From positions 1 through 64,000 of the forward strand of contig JANNVK010000148.1 in assembly GCA_031414415.1 (NCBI GenBank): a stretch of DNA of 64,000 nucleotides. Reading direction: 5' to 3'. Below, piece after piece: positions 57,502 through 64,000 of this stretch (within the stretch, counting starts at the first letter, position 1; the number at the start of each line of letters is the position of its first letter). Below the pieces are notes generated by a model. That model saw nothing but the letters and a program-made list of their open reading frames with translations. It was not told where the DNA came from and did no database searches. This DNA is from JANNVK01 sp031414415. GTDB taxonomy: Bacteria; Acidobacteriota; Blastocatellia; Pyrinomonadales; Pyrinomonadaceae. The position numbers and the translations under genes were made by a program.

Positions 57502-57948
57502 ATGAGCGAAACAAAACAAGCAGTCGAATTTCCGGTATTTTTGCGACATAACGGAGTTTGGGAAGGAACATACACCTTAATTGATGCTAAAACGGGTAAA
57601 ATTCTTGATCATCATCAAAGCAAATTAACTTGTAAAACTAATGGAATTGACGAATATTCGCAACAAAATGTTTATACTTGGGCGGATGGAAAGGTTGAAA
57701 CTAAAGAGTTTCCGGGCGAATTGAAAGACGGTTGGTTGAAATTTGACAATCCGCGTTTGAAAGGTGCGTCAACCGAAGTTGATGAGGATTGTATCTTTTT
57801 GACTTGGGTTTATAAAGACCAACCAAATAACAAATTTGTCGAAATAATCACGCTTGAATCAGATACGCATCGGTGCCGGACGTGGCAACATTTTGAAGAT
57901 GGAGTTTTTGCAAAATTAACCGTGATTGACGAACACAAAGTTGCTTAA
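57502..57948 (+). CDS. DUF3598-like (calycin-fold) protein
   Basis: A 148-residue soluble protein: FPVFLRHNGVWEGTYTLID, CKTNGIDEYSQQNVYTW, FLTWVYKDQPNNKFVEIITL, DTHRCRTWQHFEDGVF. The strand pattern and the start (R-HNGVWEG) resemble DUF3598, a lipocalin-type domain best known in cyanobacteria. No ligand is known. Assignment is by overall pattern only. The 3' end overlaps the convergent rluB gene by four bases. Confidence 0.55.
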   Translation: MSETKQAVEFPVFLRHNGVWEGTYTLIDAKTGKILDHHQSKLTCKTNGIDEYSQQNVYTWADGKVETKEFPGELKDGWLKFDNPRLKGASTEVDEDCIFLTWVYKDQPNNKFVEIITLESDTHRCRTWQHFEDGVFAKLTVIDEHKVA

Positions 57949-58790
57949 TTTCTTGTCGGTTTCGCAACGCCACGTTTGGGTTTTCTTGGCACCAAACTTC
58001 GTGAATGTTTTGCCGGTTTATTTTTGGCAGATGCGGCTTTTAATGCGTTGGCTTCTTCTTGTTTTGGTGTGCGTCTTCGGAGAAAATCTTTAACATCTTT
58101 TTCTAAAAGCACTCGAAAAGAACCAATCGGCATTCCTTCATCTGTCAGATTTCCGATAGAAATTCGACGAAGTTTAACAACGCTATGGGCGACTAAATCA
58201 AACATTTTTCTGATTTGAAGATTGTGTCCTTCAAAAAGTGTAACCACATACCAGCCGTTAGTTTTTGTTGATTCTAGAACTTTTATTTCGCACGGCGAAG
58301 TCTTAAATCCGTCTTCAAGAACTGTTCCGCGACGCAATTTGTTAAGCGAAACTTCGGGCAAAATCCCTTTAGTTTTTACTTCGTAAATTTTTGGAATTGT
58401 CTTTGAAGCCAAAACAAAGTTAGTAAATTCTCCGTCGTTGGTCAATAAAATCAAGCCTTCTGTTTGATAATCGAGCCGACCTACGGGATGAAGTTTTCCA
58501 AATTTTTTCGGGATAAAATCCGTCACAAGTTTGCGTTTTTTCTCGTCAGCAACGCTTGATAAAACACCTTTTGGTTTGTTGAGAAGAATATAAGTTGGCT
58601 CGTGCTTTTCAATTTTGATATTAATGAGCTTTCCATTGACTTTAATGTGGTCAACTTCGTGGTCAGCTTTTGTGCCAAGAATTGCACGTTCGCCATTTAC
58701 GGTTACGCGACCGTTAATAATCAATTCTTCGGCTTGTCTTCGCGACGCAATTCCTGCTTGGGCAATAAGTTTTTGTAATCTTTCCTGCAT
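57945..58790 (-). CDS. rluB: 23S rRNA pseudouridine synthase, RsuA/RluB family
   Basis: A 281-residue enzyme. The S4 RNA-binding domain comes first (RLQKLIAQAGIASRRQAEEL, NGRVTVNGE), then the catalytic domain: ILLNKPKGVLSS, HPVGRLDYQTEGLILLTNDG (catalytic Asp), NLQIRKMFDLVAHSVVKLRR. A basic C-terminal tail of about 40 residues (Lys/Arg/Ala) resembles that of RluB. The precise site on 23S rRNA is inferred. The gene lies just downstream (12 bases) of the membrane-protein gene at 58803. Confidence 0.92.
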   Translation of the reverse strand: MQERLQKLIAQAGIASRRQAEELIINGRVTVNGERAILGTKADHEVDHIKVNGKLINIKIEKHEPTYILLNKPKGVLSSVADEKKRKLVTDFIPKKFGKLHPVGRLDYQTEGLILLTNDGEFTNFVLASKTIPKIYEVKTKGILPEVSLNKLRRGTVLEDGFKTSPCEIKVLESTKTNGWYVVTLFEGHNLQIRKMFDLVAHSVVKLRRISIGNLTDEGMPIGSFRVLLEKDVKDFLRRRTPKQEEANALKAASAKNKPAKHSRSLVPRKPKRGVAKPTRN

Positions 58791-58802
58791 AAAGAATGTA
58801 GT

Positions 58803-59360
58803 TTAGCTTATTTCAAGCGAGTTATCATCTTCGAGTTCGAAAAAGGTTGCGGTTGAAGGCATTTGCTTGTTCATAAAAAGATTTGTTTCAAAGACAAACT
58901 TACGCTTAAATTCTTCAGAATGACTTTCGAGCGATGAAATTTTTATAACTTCACCGTCAATTAATTCCATTCCGAGCAACCAAATCGGGTCGCCTTCATC
59001 ATCTTTTTCCTCAATTAAAAAAAACTGTGATATTTCGTTAAATGTGTATTTCTCTGCAGACTTACCGGAAACGCCAAATCGTTGTAAATAGACGGTTTCA
59101 TTAAGATTATTGATTGTTATTTTGGTAATTGGTGAGCGATAAAAAAACCAACATCCGGCTGAAACCCCAATCATTCCCATTAAAAATGCGAGGAAAATTT
59201 TATAAAATTCTATCTGGTGATAATTTGTAAAACCGCCGAGCGAACCGTAAACGACAATTCCGCCGATACTCGCGAAAAATAAGCCGATAATCCACATACA
59301 ACCTGGAGTTTCTCTGATAATTAATTCGTTTTGAGTTTGAAAACTTTTCATCTCAAACAA
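58803..59360 (-). CDS. Two-helix membrane protein of unknown function
   Basis: A 185-residue protein with two adjacent hydrophobic helices (MWIIGLFFASIGGIVVYGSL; FLAFLMGMIGVSAGCWFFY). A soluble domain follows (VYLQRFGVSGKSAEKYTFNE, FFLIEEKDDEGDPIWLLGME, LIDGEVIKISSLE). No motif allows an assignment. It lies between scpB and rluB on the same strand (32 and 12 bases), so it is probably in their operon. PH-domain-like membrane proteins share this helix-pair-then-beta layout, but I cannot confirm that. Confidence 0.7.
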   Translation of the reverse strand: MFEMKSFQTQNELIIRETPGCMWIIGLFFASIGGIVVYGSLGGFTNYHQIEFYKIFLAFLMGMIGVSAGCWFFYRSPITKITINNLNETVYLQRFGVSGKSAEKYTFNEISQFFLIEEKDDEGDPIWLLGMELIDGEVIKISSLESHSEEFKRKFVFETNLFMNKQMPSTATFFELEDDNSLEIS

Positions 59361-59392
59361 ATTATATCAATTTGGGAGTATTGATTGGAAGA

Positions 59393-59956
59393 TTAATTTG
59401 CGAGGTCTTCAAAATCTTCGAAACTCGGAAGCTCTGACAAATCTTTTAGTCCAAATTGCAATAAAAAATCTTTTGAAGTGCCGTAAAGCATCGGCTTACC
59501 GACAGTTTCTTTTCTGCCTTTTGAAATAATAAGTCGTTTATCGAGCAACGTTTTGATTGACGAAGAAGACTGCGTTCCGCGAATTTCGAGAATTTCGGGA
59601 ACAGTAACCGGTTGTTTATATGCAATAACGGCAAGCGTTTCGAGTGCTGCGAGCGAAAGTTTCGCATTCGGGCGAGTTTTTAAAAACAGACGAACTTCTT
59701 CGTGATATTCAGTTTTAGTTGTAAATTGCCAACCGCCCGCAATTTCGCGAAGCGTCAAACCACTTTCACGATTTGCGAGTTCGCTGACGAGATTTTCAAT
59801 TGCCGCCGTGACAAATTCGATTTCCTCTGACAAAACTTCCGCCAAAATCTTTGCAGAAATCGGCTCATCAGCCACAAAAATCAAGGCTTCTAAAACCGCT
59901 GTTAATTCAGAAATAGTGCGGACAATTTTCGGATTTTCAGTAATATTAGATAACAT
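59393..59956 (-). CDS. scpB: Segregation and condensation protein B
   Basis: A 187-residue ScpB: LTAVLEALIFVADEPISAKILAEVL, split here as LEALIFVADEPIS, then SGLTLREIAGGWQFTTK, LSLAALETLAVIAYKQPVTV and EIRGTQSSSSIKTLLDKRLI, two winged-helix domains. It binds ScpA and Smc in chromosome condensation. scpA is not adjacent in the window. The operon runs scpB, the 185-residue membrane protein, then rluB; scpB next to a pseudouridine synthase is a common arrangement in bacteria. Confidence 0.93.
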   Translation of the reverse strand: MLSNITENPKIVRTISELTAVLEALIFVADEPISAKILAEVLSEEIEFVTAAIENLVSELANRESGLTLREIAGGWQFTTKTEYHEEVRLFLKTRPNAKLSLAALETLAVIAYKQPVTVPEILEIRGTQSSSSIKTLLDKRLIISKGRKETVGKPMLYGTSKDFLLQFGLKDLSELPSFEDFEDLAN

Positions 59957-60067
59957 AGTCGATTTGAAATCTTAACACAATCACTTAATTTTCCTCACTT
60001 CAGAACACGGAGCGATAGCGACTTGGCTTTTTGCAAATGTTAGCGAGCTTTTGCTTTGCAAAAAAAA

Positions 60068-60160
60068 GGCAGAACCGCGACCGCTAGGAAGCGTTATTAA
60101 CGAACCGTAAGAACTTCGGATTCCAGAAAAACGCTCCTTTGCAGTCGCGGTTCTACCTTT
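60068..60160. repeat. REP-like inverted repeat at the SIMPL gene stop
   Basis: AACCGCGACCGCTAGGAAGC (from 60073) pairs imperfectly with ACGCTCCTTTGCAGTCGCGGTT (about 60131-60152), 22-bp arms around a 36-base loop. The right arm starts directly after the SIMPL stop. Closely similar to the element at 61008-61096. Confidence 0.75.
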
Positions 60161-60897
60161 TAATTCACACCGAAGCTTATATTCACCACCGCTGTCATAT
60201 CTTTATCAATCGACGAAGTATCACTGATGCCACCATCGGAAACATCGGTCGAATCCGCCGCGGTGATCTGCAAAACGCCCATTCGTGCTGAACGAACTGC
60301 ACCGATACGATTTCCCGTGCTAGCTGCAATTTGCTCTGCACGCACTTTTGCCTCTTTCGCTGCTTCGCCGAGCATTTCGATCTTCAAATCGCCGAGAAGT
60401 GTGTAAAAATATTGCGGCGAATTGGATTCGATCAAGATTCCTTGATTTATGAGTTCCGTAGATTCGCGTGCGATCTGAGCGATTTTGTCCACTTCATTCG
60501 AACGCACCTCAACCATTTGAGTCAGCGAATAACCCGTGATTTCCGCTGTTTCGATTCCGCTTGCGTCACGTCGTTTTATTTTCGAAGTCGAAATCGAGGA
60601 AACTGTGATCTGATTTTCCGCGATTCCTTTCCCGATCAAATATTTCTTCACCAGCGGAACATTTTCCGTGAGCGAGCGATATGCATCAGCCAATTTCGTT
60701 GATTCAAATGAAACGCTCGCCGTCCAAACCACCAGATCTGATTTGATACGCTTCTTCGCCGCACCAGTAACCGTGATCGCTTCATCGCCTTTTTTCGAGT
60801 TCGAATAAAACCAACCAAATATCAACGACGAAATCACCAGCCCGATCGCCAAAGCCACGCCAGAATTAAACCAATTACCATTTTTCTCAAAACTCAT
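60160..60897 (-). CDS. SIMPL-domain (DUF541) protein
   Basis: A 245-residue protein with one N-terminal hydrophobic segment (SGVALAIGLVISSLIFGWFY) that acts as a signal anchor, then a SIMPL domain: ITVTGAAKKRIKSDLVVWTA, NQITVSSISTSK, YSLTQMVEVRSNEVDKIAQIA, EAAKEAKVRAEQIAASTGNRIG, DMTAVVNISFGVN. The family includes E. coli YggE, linked to oxidative-stress tolerance, and BP26. It should be periplasmic. It follows the NTPase/TPR gene with a 197-base gap that contains a REP-like element. Confidence 0.88.
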   Translation of the reverse strand: MSFEKNGNWFNSGVALAIGLVISSLIFGWFYSNSKKGDEAITVTGAAKKRIKSDLVVWTASVSFESTKLADAYRSLTENVPLVKKYLIGKGIAENQITVSSISTSKIKRRDASGIETAEITGYSLTQMVEVRSNEVDKIAQIARESTELINQGILIESNSPQYFYTLLGDLKIEMLGEAAKEAKVRAEQIAASTGNRIGAVRSARMGVLQITAADSTDVSDGGISDTSSIDKDMTAVVNISFGVN

Positions 60898-61007
60898 CTA
60901 ATTTTCCTCCCGCAACTAAACCTAGAATGCGATTAAATCACGAAACGAAGAAAATCTATGTGCGATAAGTCACAGGAACGATATGTGGAAATCCACATCG
61001 AAAACGC

Positions 61008-61096
61008 TAGAACCGCGACCGCTAGGAAGCGTCGGCGATGAATCGAAGTTCTTTGGTAACTGAAAAACGCTCATTCGCAGTCGCGTTTCTGCCTTT
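61008..61096. repeat. REP-like inverted repeat at the NTPase/TPR gene stop
   Basis: AGAACCGCGACCGCTAGGAA (61010-61029) pairs imperfectly with GCTCATTCGCAGTCGCGTTTCT (61068-61090). It matches the 60068-60160 element in its arms; the loop is diverged. The minus-strand stop codon (61095-61097) touches it. Confidence 0.75.
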
Positions 61097-64000
61097 AACT
61101 CCACTTATCGATTTCAGTTTGAATATATTCGCCGAGATGTTCTATTTCCTTGTGTTGTTTGGTAAATGCCAAAAGTTCGTGCAGCCGCCGCATATCTTTT
61201 TCGGCTGAATCGTTGTTTCCGGCTTTTTTGTGTGTATTAAGACGATTTCCCAATGCAATAGCGATATTCGGCAGATTCTGAATTTCTCCGTGTTGCAGAG
61301 TTTCTTCCCAACGGTTGATTGCCTTGCCGTAAAACTTGATTGCTTCGTTTATTTCATCTAATTGAACAAGTGCAATACCTTTGTTCAAAAAAGCCAAAGC
61401 CAAATCGTTTTCAAGTTCGGTGCGACCGCCGTCAACCAAACGCTGACGAATCGAAATCACTTCGTCGTATTCGGCGATCGCTTCGTTTAATTTGCGAAAA
61501 CTAAAAAGTGCATTGCCTTTGTTCATTAAAGCCGTCGCCAAATCGTTTTCAAGTTCGGTGCGACCGCCGTCAACCAAACGCTGACGAATCGAAATCACTT
61601 CGTCGTATTCGGCAATCGCTTCGTTTAATTTGCGAAAACTAAAAAGTGCATTGCCTTTGTTCATCAAAGCCGTCGCCAAATCGTTTTCAAGTTCGGTGCG
61701 ACCGCCGTTAACCAAACGCTCAAATATCGAAATCGCTTTGTCGTATTCGGCAATCGCTTCTTTTAATTTGCGTAAACTATAAAGTGCATTGCCTTTGTTC
61801 ATCAAAGCCGTCGCCAAATCGTTTTCAAGTTCGGTGCGACCGCCGTTAACCAAACGCTCAAATATCGAAATCGCTTTGTCTAATTCGGCGGTCGCTTCGA
61901 TTAATTTGCCGAAACTACCAAGCGAAACGCCTTTCTTCACATAAGCCGAAGCCAAATTGTTGGGAAGCTCAAGATATTTGTAAATCTTTTCGGAGCATTC
62001 GTAAAGGTTGATGGCATTGGTTAAGAAATGATGCGTATATTGTTTGTCTCCTATGTTACAAAGATTATCGGCATACGATTTAATATCAAAACTATCTTCA
62101 AACTTGGGCAAGGTTGCAATTGTTTGTTTGCTGAAATAATTGTGCAGATTGTAATAGACAGAACCACGAAGGTCGCGTTCAATGGTCGCCAGATTGTGTT
62201 CTACTAACCGAGAAATATCTTCGTCGTCTGCCAATAAACGCAAGGCTTCGTAAGAAACAGGTTTATCGAAAAAGGCGACGGCTTGCAGCAATAGTTTGAT
62301 GCTTGCCGATTGAGCCTCGATTTGCCGCGAAATCAAATACTTGGTGTGCGTTTCACCGTCTTTTTGTTCGTGTGCGTCAAAGGTTGTGAAATCATTCAAC
62401 ACACTTTGCAACGTGCCGTTCGGCGTGTGTCTGATTGAATACAGAAAACCGATCAGCGAAGTTACGGCTTGCGGAATGTAATCCGTTTTGATTAGGAATT
62501 CTTGCAAACGTGCTTCGGGTTCATTGTGCAACCCGACCGATCTGCCGTTTGTCCGCATCATTGCCAACGCTTCAACTTCGGGCAAACCTTTGGCAATCAT
62601 TTCGCCCGTGTCGTCAATCGCTTCAAAATGTTCATCCGATTCAAAACGAAGTGCCGATTGCGACAGAAACACACCGCGAATTGTATGATTGCCTTTGAAC
62701 AATGCTTCAAGAAAAGCGTAAACATCACGGTTAATCAGTTGATATTTATTGTCGCCCGCCAGCCAATCTTCAAAGTTATCCAATATCAGCCAAACCTTGC
62801 CGATACTGCGAATATGTTGAAACAAAACACCGTTCAGATAAGCAAACGGAAAGCCCAAATCAGACGGATAACCAATATTAAGCCCGATAATGTTGGCAAA
62901 TTCACTGACAATTTGCGAAAGACTTTTTGTTTGTTCGCAATCAATCCGAATAATGCGTTGAACGCGGTTAAGGTAATCGGACTTGATACTATTTGTCTCG
63001 GCAACTTCGCGTAAAGCCTTGATTAAACAATAGGACTTGCCCAAACCCGTTGGAGCAACGACAATATAAAAACGCTTTTCGGCAAACGAACCGCTGCCGC
63101 AAAAGGCATTGCGAATAGTTTTCGCTTCAACCTCACGACCGAAAACAACGGCATCAAGATTTGTCAGATTACGGACAAACTCAGTTGGAATTGTCGGCTT
63201 TGGTGTATTGCGAAGTTCATCAAGAATCTCTTGCAACCGATAAAAAACTTCGGTTCTGAAATCTCTCGTAAAATCAATTAGAAACTCGGTCTTGCCTTCG
63301 GTTCGATAAGCAGTTTGTTTTATATCGGCAATCTCTTTGCAAAGAACGTCAAACGATTCGCCGTGTTCACCAAGTTTATTACACAGGTTTTTGAACAGTT
63401 TGTTTTGCAAGGCAAACCCGATTCGCGGTGTCTTACATTCATCATTAAATATCCCGCAAACCAAACTAAACCAATTGTATGAATGCACAGGCGAAGTCGG
63501 ATTAGCTTGCTCTGTCCAACCTTCTTTTATGTTCTTCTGCAAAAGGTCGAAACCTGTTTGACTGAATAAAGAAAACGATGCGGCATCGGTTCGGATAATG
63601 TCGCAGGTTTCTTCTTGCAGTTTAGAAACGAGTTTGGCTTCAATCTCAGCTTGATTGTTTACGTTGAAAACAGCCAAAACATCGGCTTCATTTAATTGTG
63701 ATTGCGGAACATCGTCAAGCGAACTTTTGATTTTTGTTTGCAAAGAATCCGCAAGTTTGGCAATCCATTTCTTTTCAAGTTTCAGGCTGTCATCTTCGCC
63801 ATATTCCAACAACACGCCGCGACACGCAAACCAAGTCGCCAACAACAAAGACTTTCTCGCAGCTTTATTCAAATCGTGATTAAGTTGAGTTTTGTTGTAA
63901 TCGGGAGTTTGTTTGAAGATTTTAGAAAGTGCGTGGTCGGAACCGTCTTTGAAAACATCGCCAAGCGAACCAACGCCCAATTCACTAAAAAGTGCGTCGG
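61095..64000 (-). CDS. STAND-like NTPase with near-identical TPR repeats, 5' end outside the window
   Basis: The frame is open to the window edge; a TTG at 63980 is not a convincing start. At least 967 residues are visible. An N-terminal region of about 260 residues has no motif I recognise. An NTPase follows with Walker A (VVAPTGLGKSYCL, near 63050) and Walker B (VWLILDNFEDW, near 62780). A winged-helix-like and helical segment comes next, then TPRs. Four 46-residue units (ATALMNKGNAL, AIAEYD, GGRTELENDLA) repeat every 138 bp at 61402-61846. This is the architecture of STAND signalling and anti-phage proteins, so defence is possible but unproven. Confidence 0.82.
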   Translation of the reverse strand, partial: DALFSELGVGSLGDVFKDGSDHALSKIFKQTPDYNKTQLNHDLNKAARKSLLLATWFACRGVLLEYGEDDSLKLEKKWIAKLADSLQTKIKSSLDDVPQSQLNEADVLAVFNVNNQAEIEAKLVSKLQEETCDIIRTDAASFSLFSQTGFDLLQKNIKEGWTEQANPTSPVHSYNWFSLVCGIFNDECKTPRIGFALQNKLFKNLCNKLGEHGESFDVLCKEIADIKQTAYRTEGKTEFLIDFTRDFRTEVFYRLQEILDELRNTPKPTIPTEFVRNLTNLDAVVFGREVEAKTIRNAFCGSGSFAEKRFYIVVAPTGLGKSYCLIKALREVAETNSIKSDYLNRVQRIIRIDCEQTKSLSQIVSEFANIIGLNIGYPSDLGFPFAYLNGVLFQHIRSIGKVWLILDNFEDWLAGDNKYQLINRDVYAFLEALFKGNHTIRGVFLSQSALRFESDEHFEAIDDTGEMIAKGLPEVEALAMMRTNGRSVGLHNEPEARLQEFLIKTDYIPQAVTSLIGFLYSIRHTPNGTLQSVLNDFTTFDAHEQKDGETHTKYLISRQIEAQSASIKLLLQAVAFFDKPVSYEALRLLADDEDISRLVEHNLATIERDLRGSVYYNLHNYFSKQTIATLPKFEDSFDIKSYADNLCNIGDKQYTHHFLTNAINLYECSEKIYKYLELPNNLASAYVKKGVSLGSFGKLIEATAELDKAISIFERLVNGGRTELENDLATALMNKGNALYSLRKLKEAIAEYDKAISIFERLVNGGRTELENDLATALMNKGNALFSFRKLNEAIAEYDEVISIRQRLVDGGRTELENDLATALMNKGNALFSFRKLNEAIAEYDEVISIRQRLVDGGRTELENDLALAFLNKGIALVQLDEINEAIKFYGKAINRWEETLQHGEIQNLPNIAIALGNRLNTHKKAGNNDSAEKDMRRLHELLAFTKQHKEIEHLGEYIQTEIDKWS

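Noticed and set aside
61402..61846. Regular 138-bp repeats considered as an array element
   Set aside because: They are in frame and encode TPR units of the NTPase protein.

Overview
The window looks like chromosomal DNA of a low-GC, diderm, free-living bacterium, most likely an Acidobacteriota of the Blastocatellia type. This is an inference from gene content, not from a marker gene. The support is: winged-helix/TPR membrane regulators beside giant secreted beta-propeller proteins, a Kgd-type fused 2-oxoglutarate decarboxylase, a DUF3473-type polysaccharide deacetylase, several Uma2 proteins, and LpxD, which implies an outer membrane. The standard genetic code fits throughout. One tRNA gene is present; there is no rRNA, CRISPR array, transposase or prophage.

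Layout. 1-15 kb: four large secreted proteins (LamG, two delta-60 repeat proteins, one SBBP/FG-GAP protein) with two CadC-like regulators and two related small Cys proteins. This gives two similar divergent modules, and 11-bp direct repeats lie upstream of each regulator unit. 15-30 kb: mostly housekeeping genes on mixed strands: kgd, a cupredoxin lipoprotein, msrB, lpxD, Uma2, a PEGA/TPR protein, a CPA2 antiporter, tRNA-Met, an M14 peptidase, a YggX-like protein, Prx/BCP, an ASCH protein, an ATP-grasp protein, pyrE and a DnaQ-like exonuclease. 30-31 kb: a ParD/ParE pair whose toxin is frameshifted. 31-43.7 kb: one long minus-strand surface-polysaccharide region: UDP-GlcNAc 2-epimerase, deacetylase-GT2 fusion, DegT aminotransferase, Gfo/Idh oxidoreductase, LbH acetyltransferase, FAD oxidoreductase, deacetylase, methyltransferase and GT39, ending in def. 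Small accessory ORFs (two four-helix-bundle proteins and one GxxExxY protein) sit between these genes. The set resembles the Wbp/Wlb route to a UDP-diacetamido-uronic acid. 43.7-57.5 kb: fdxA divergent from glpX, then DUF2085, HyuB, an orphan Dam, Uma2, an isochorismatase-fold hydrolase, an acyltransferase, two GNATs, an RHH/HNH pair, a CaiB transferase, BrnT/BrnA, HMG-CoA lyase and an aldehyde dehydrogenase. 57.5-64 kb: a DUF3598-like protein, rluB, a membrane protein, scpB, a SIMPL protein and a STAND-like NTPase/TPR protein cut by the window edge.

The most unusual layer is the intergenic DNA. (1) At least ten loci carry short tandem repeats whose sequence differs from locus to locus but whose period is constant at 7 bp (sometimes 8). 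They often supply stop codons, C-terminal tails, a signal peptide or inter-domain linkers to the adjacent proteins. (2) Five 90-150-bp palindromic elements begin TTAGCCAC and end in its complement GTGGCTAA. (3) REP-like hairpins abut the stop codons of the last two genes. (4) A 140-bp tandem repeat lies at 26 kb. The two four-helix-bundle genes and the GxxExxY gene are each bracketed by such repeats, so they look like cassettes. Two small genes, the ParE toxin and a secreted DUF11-like protein, each miss an intact frame by one base in a homopolymer.
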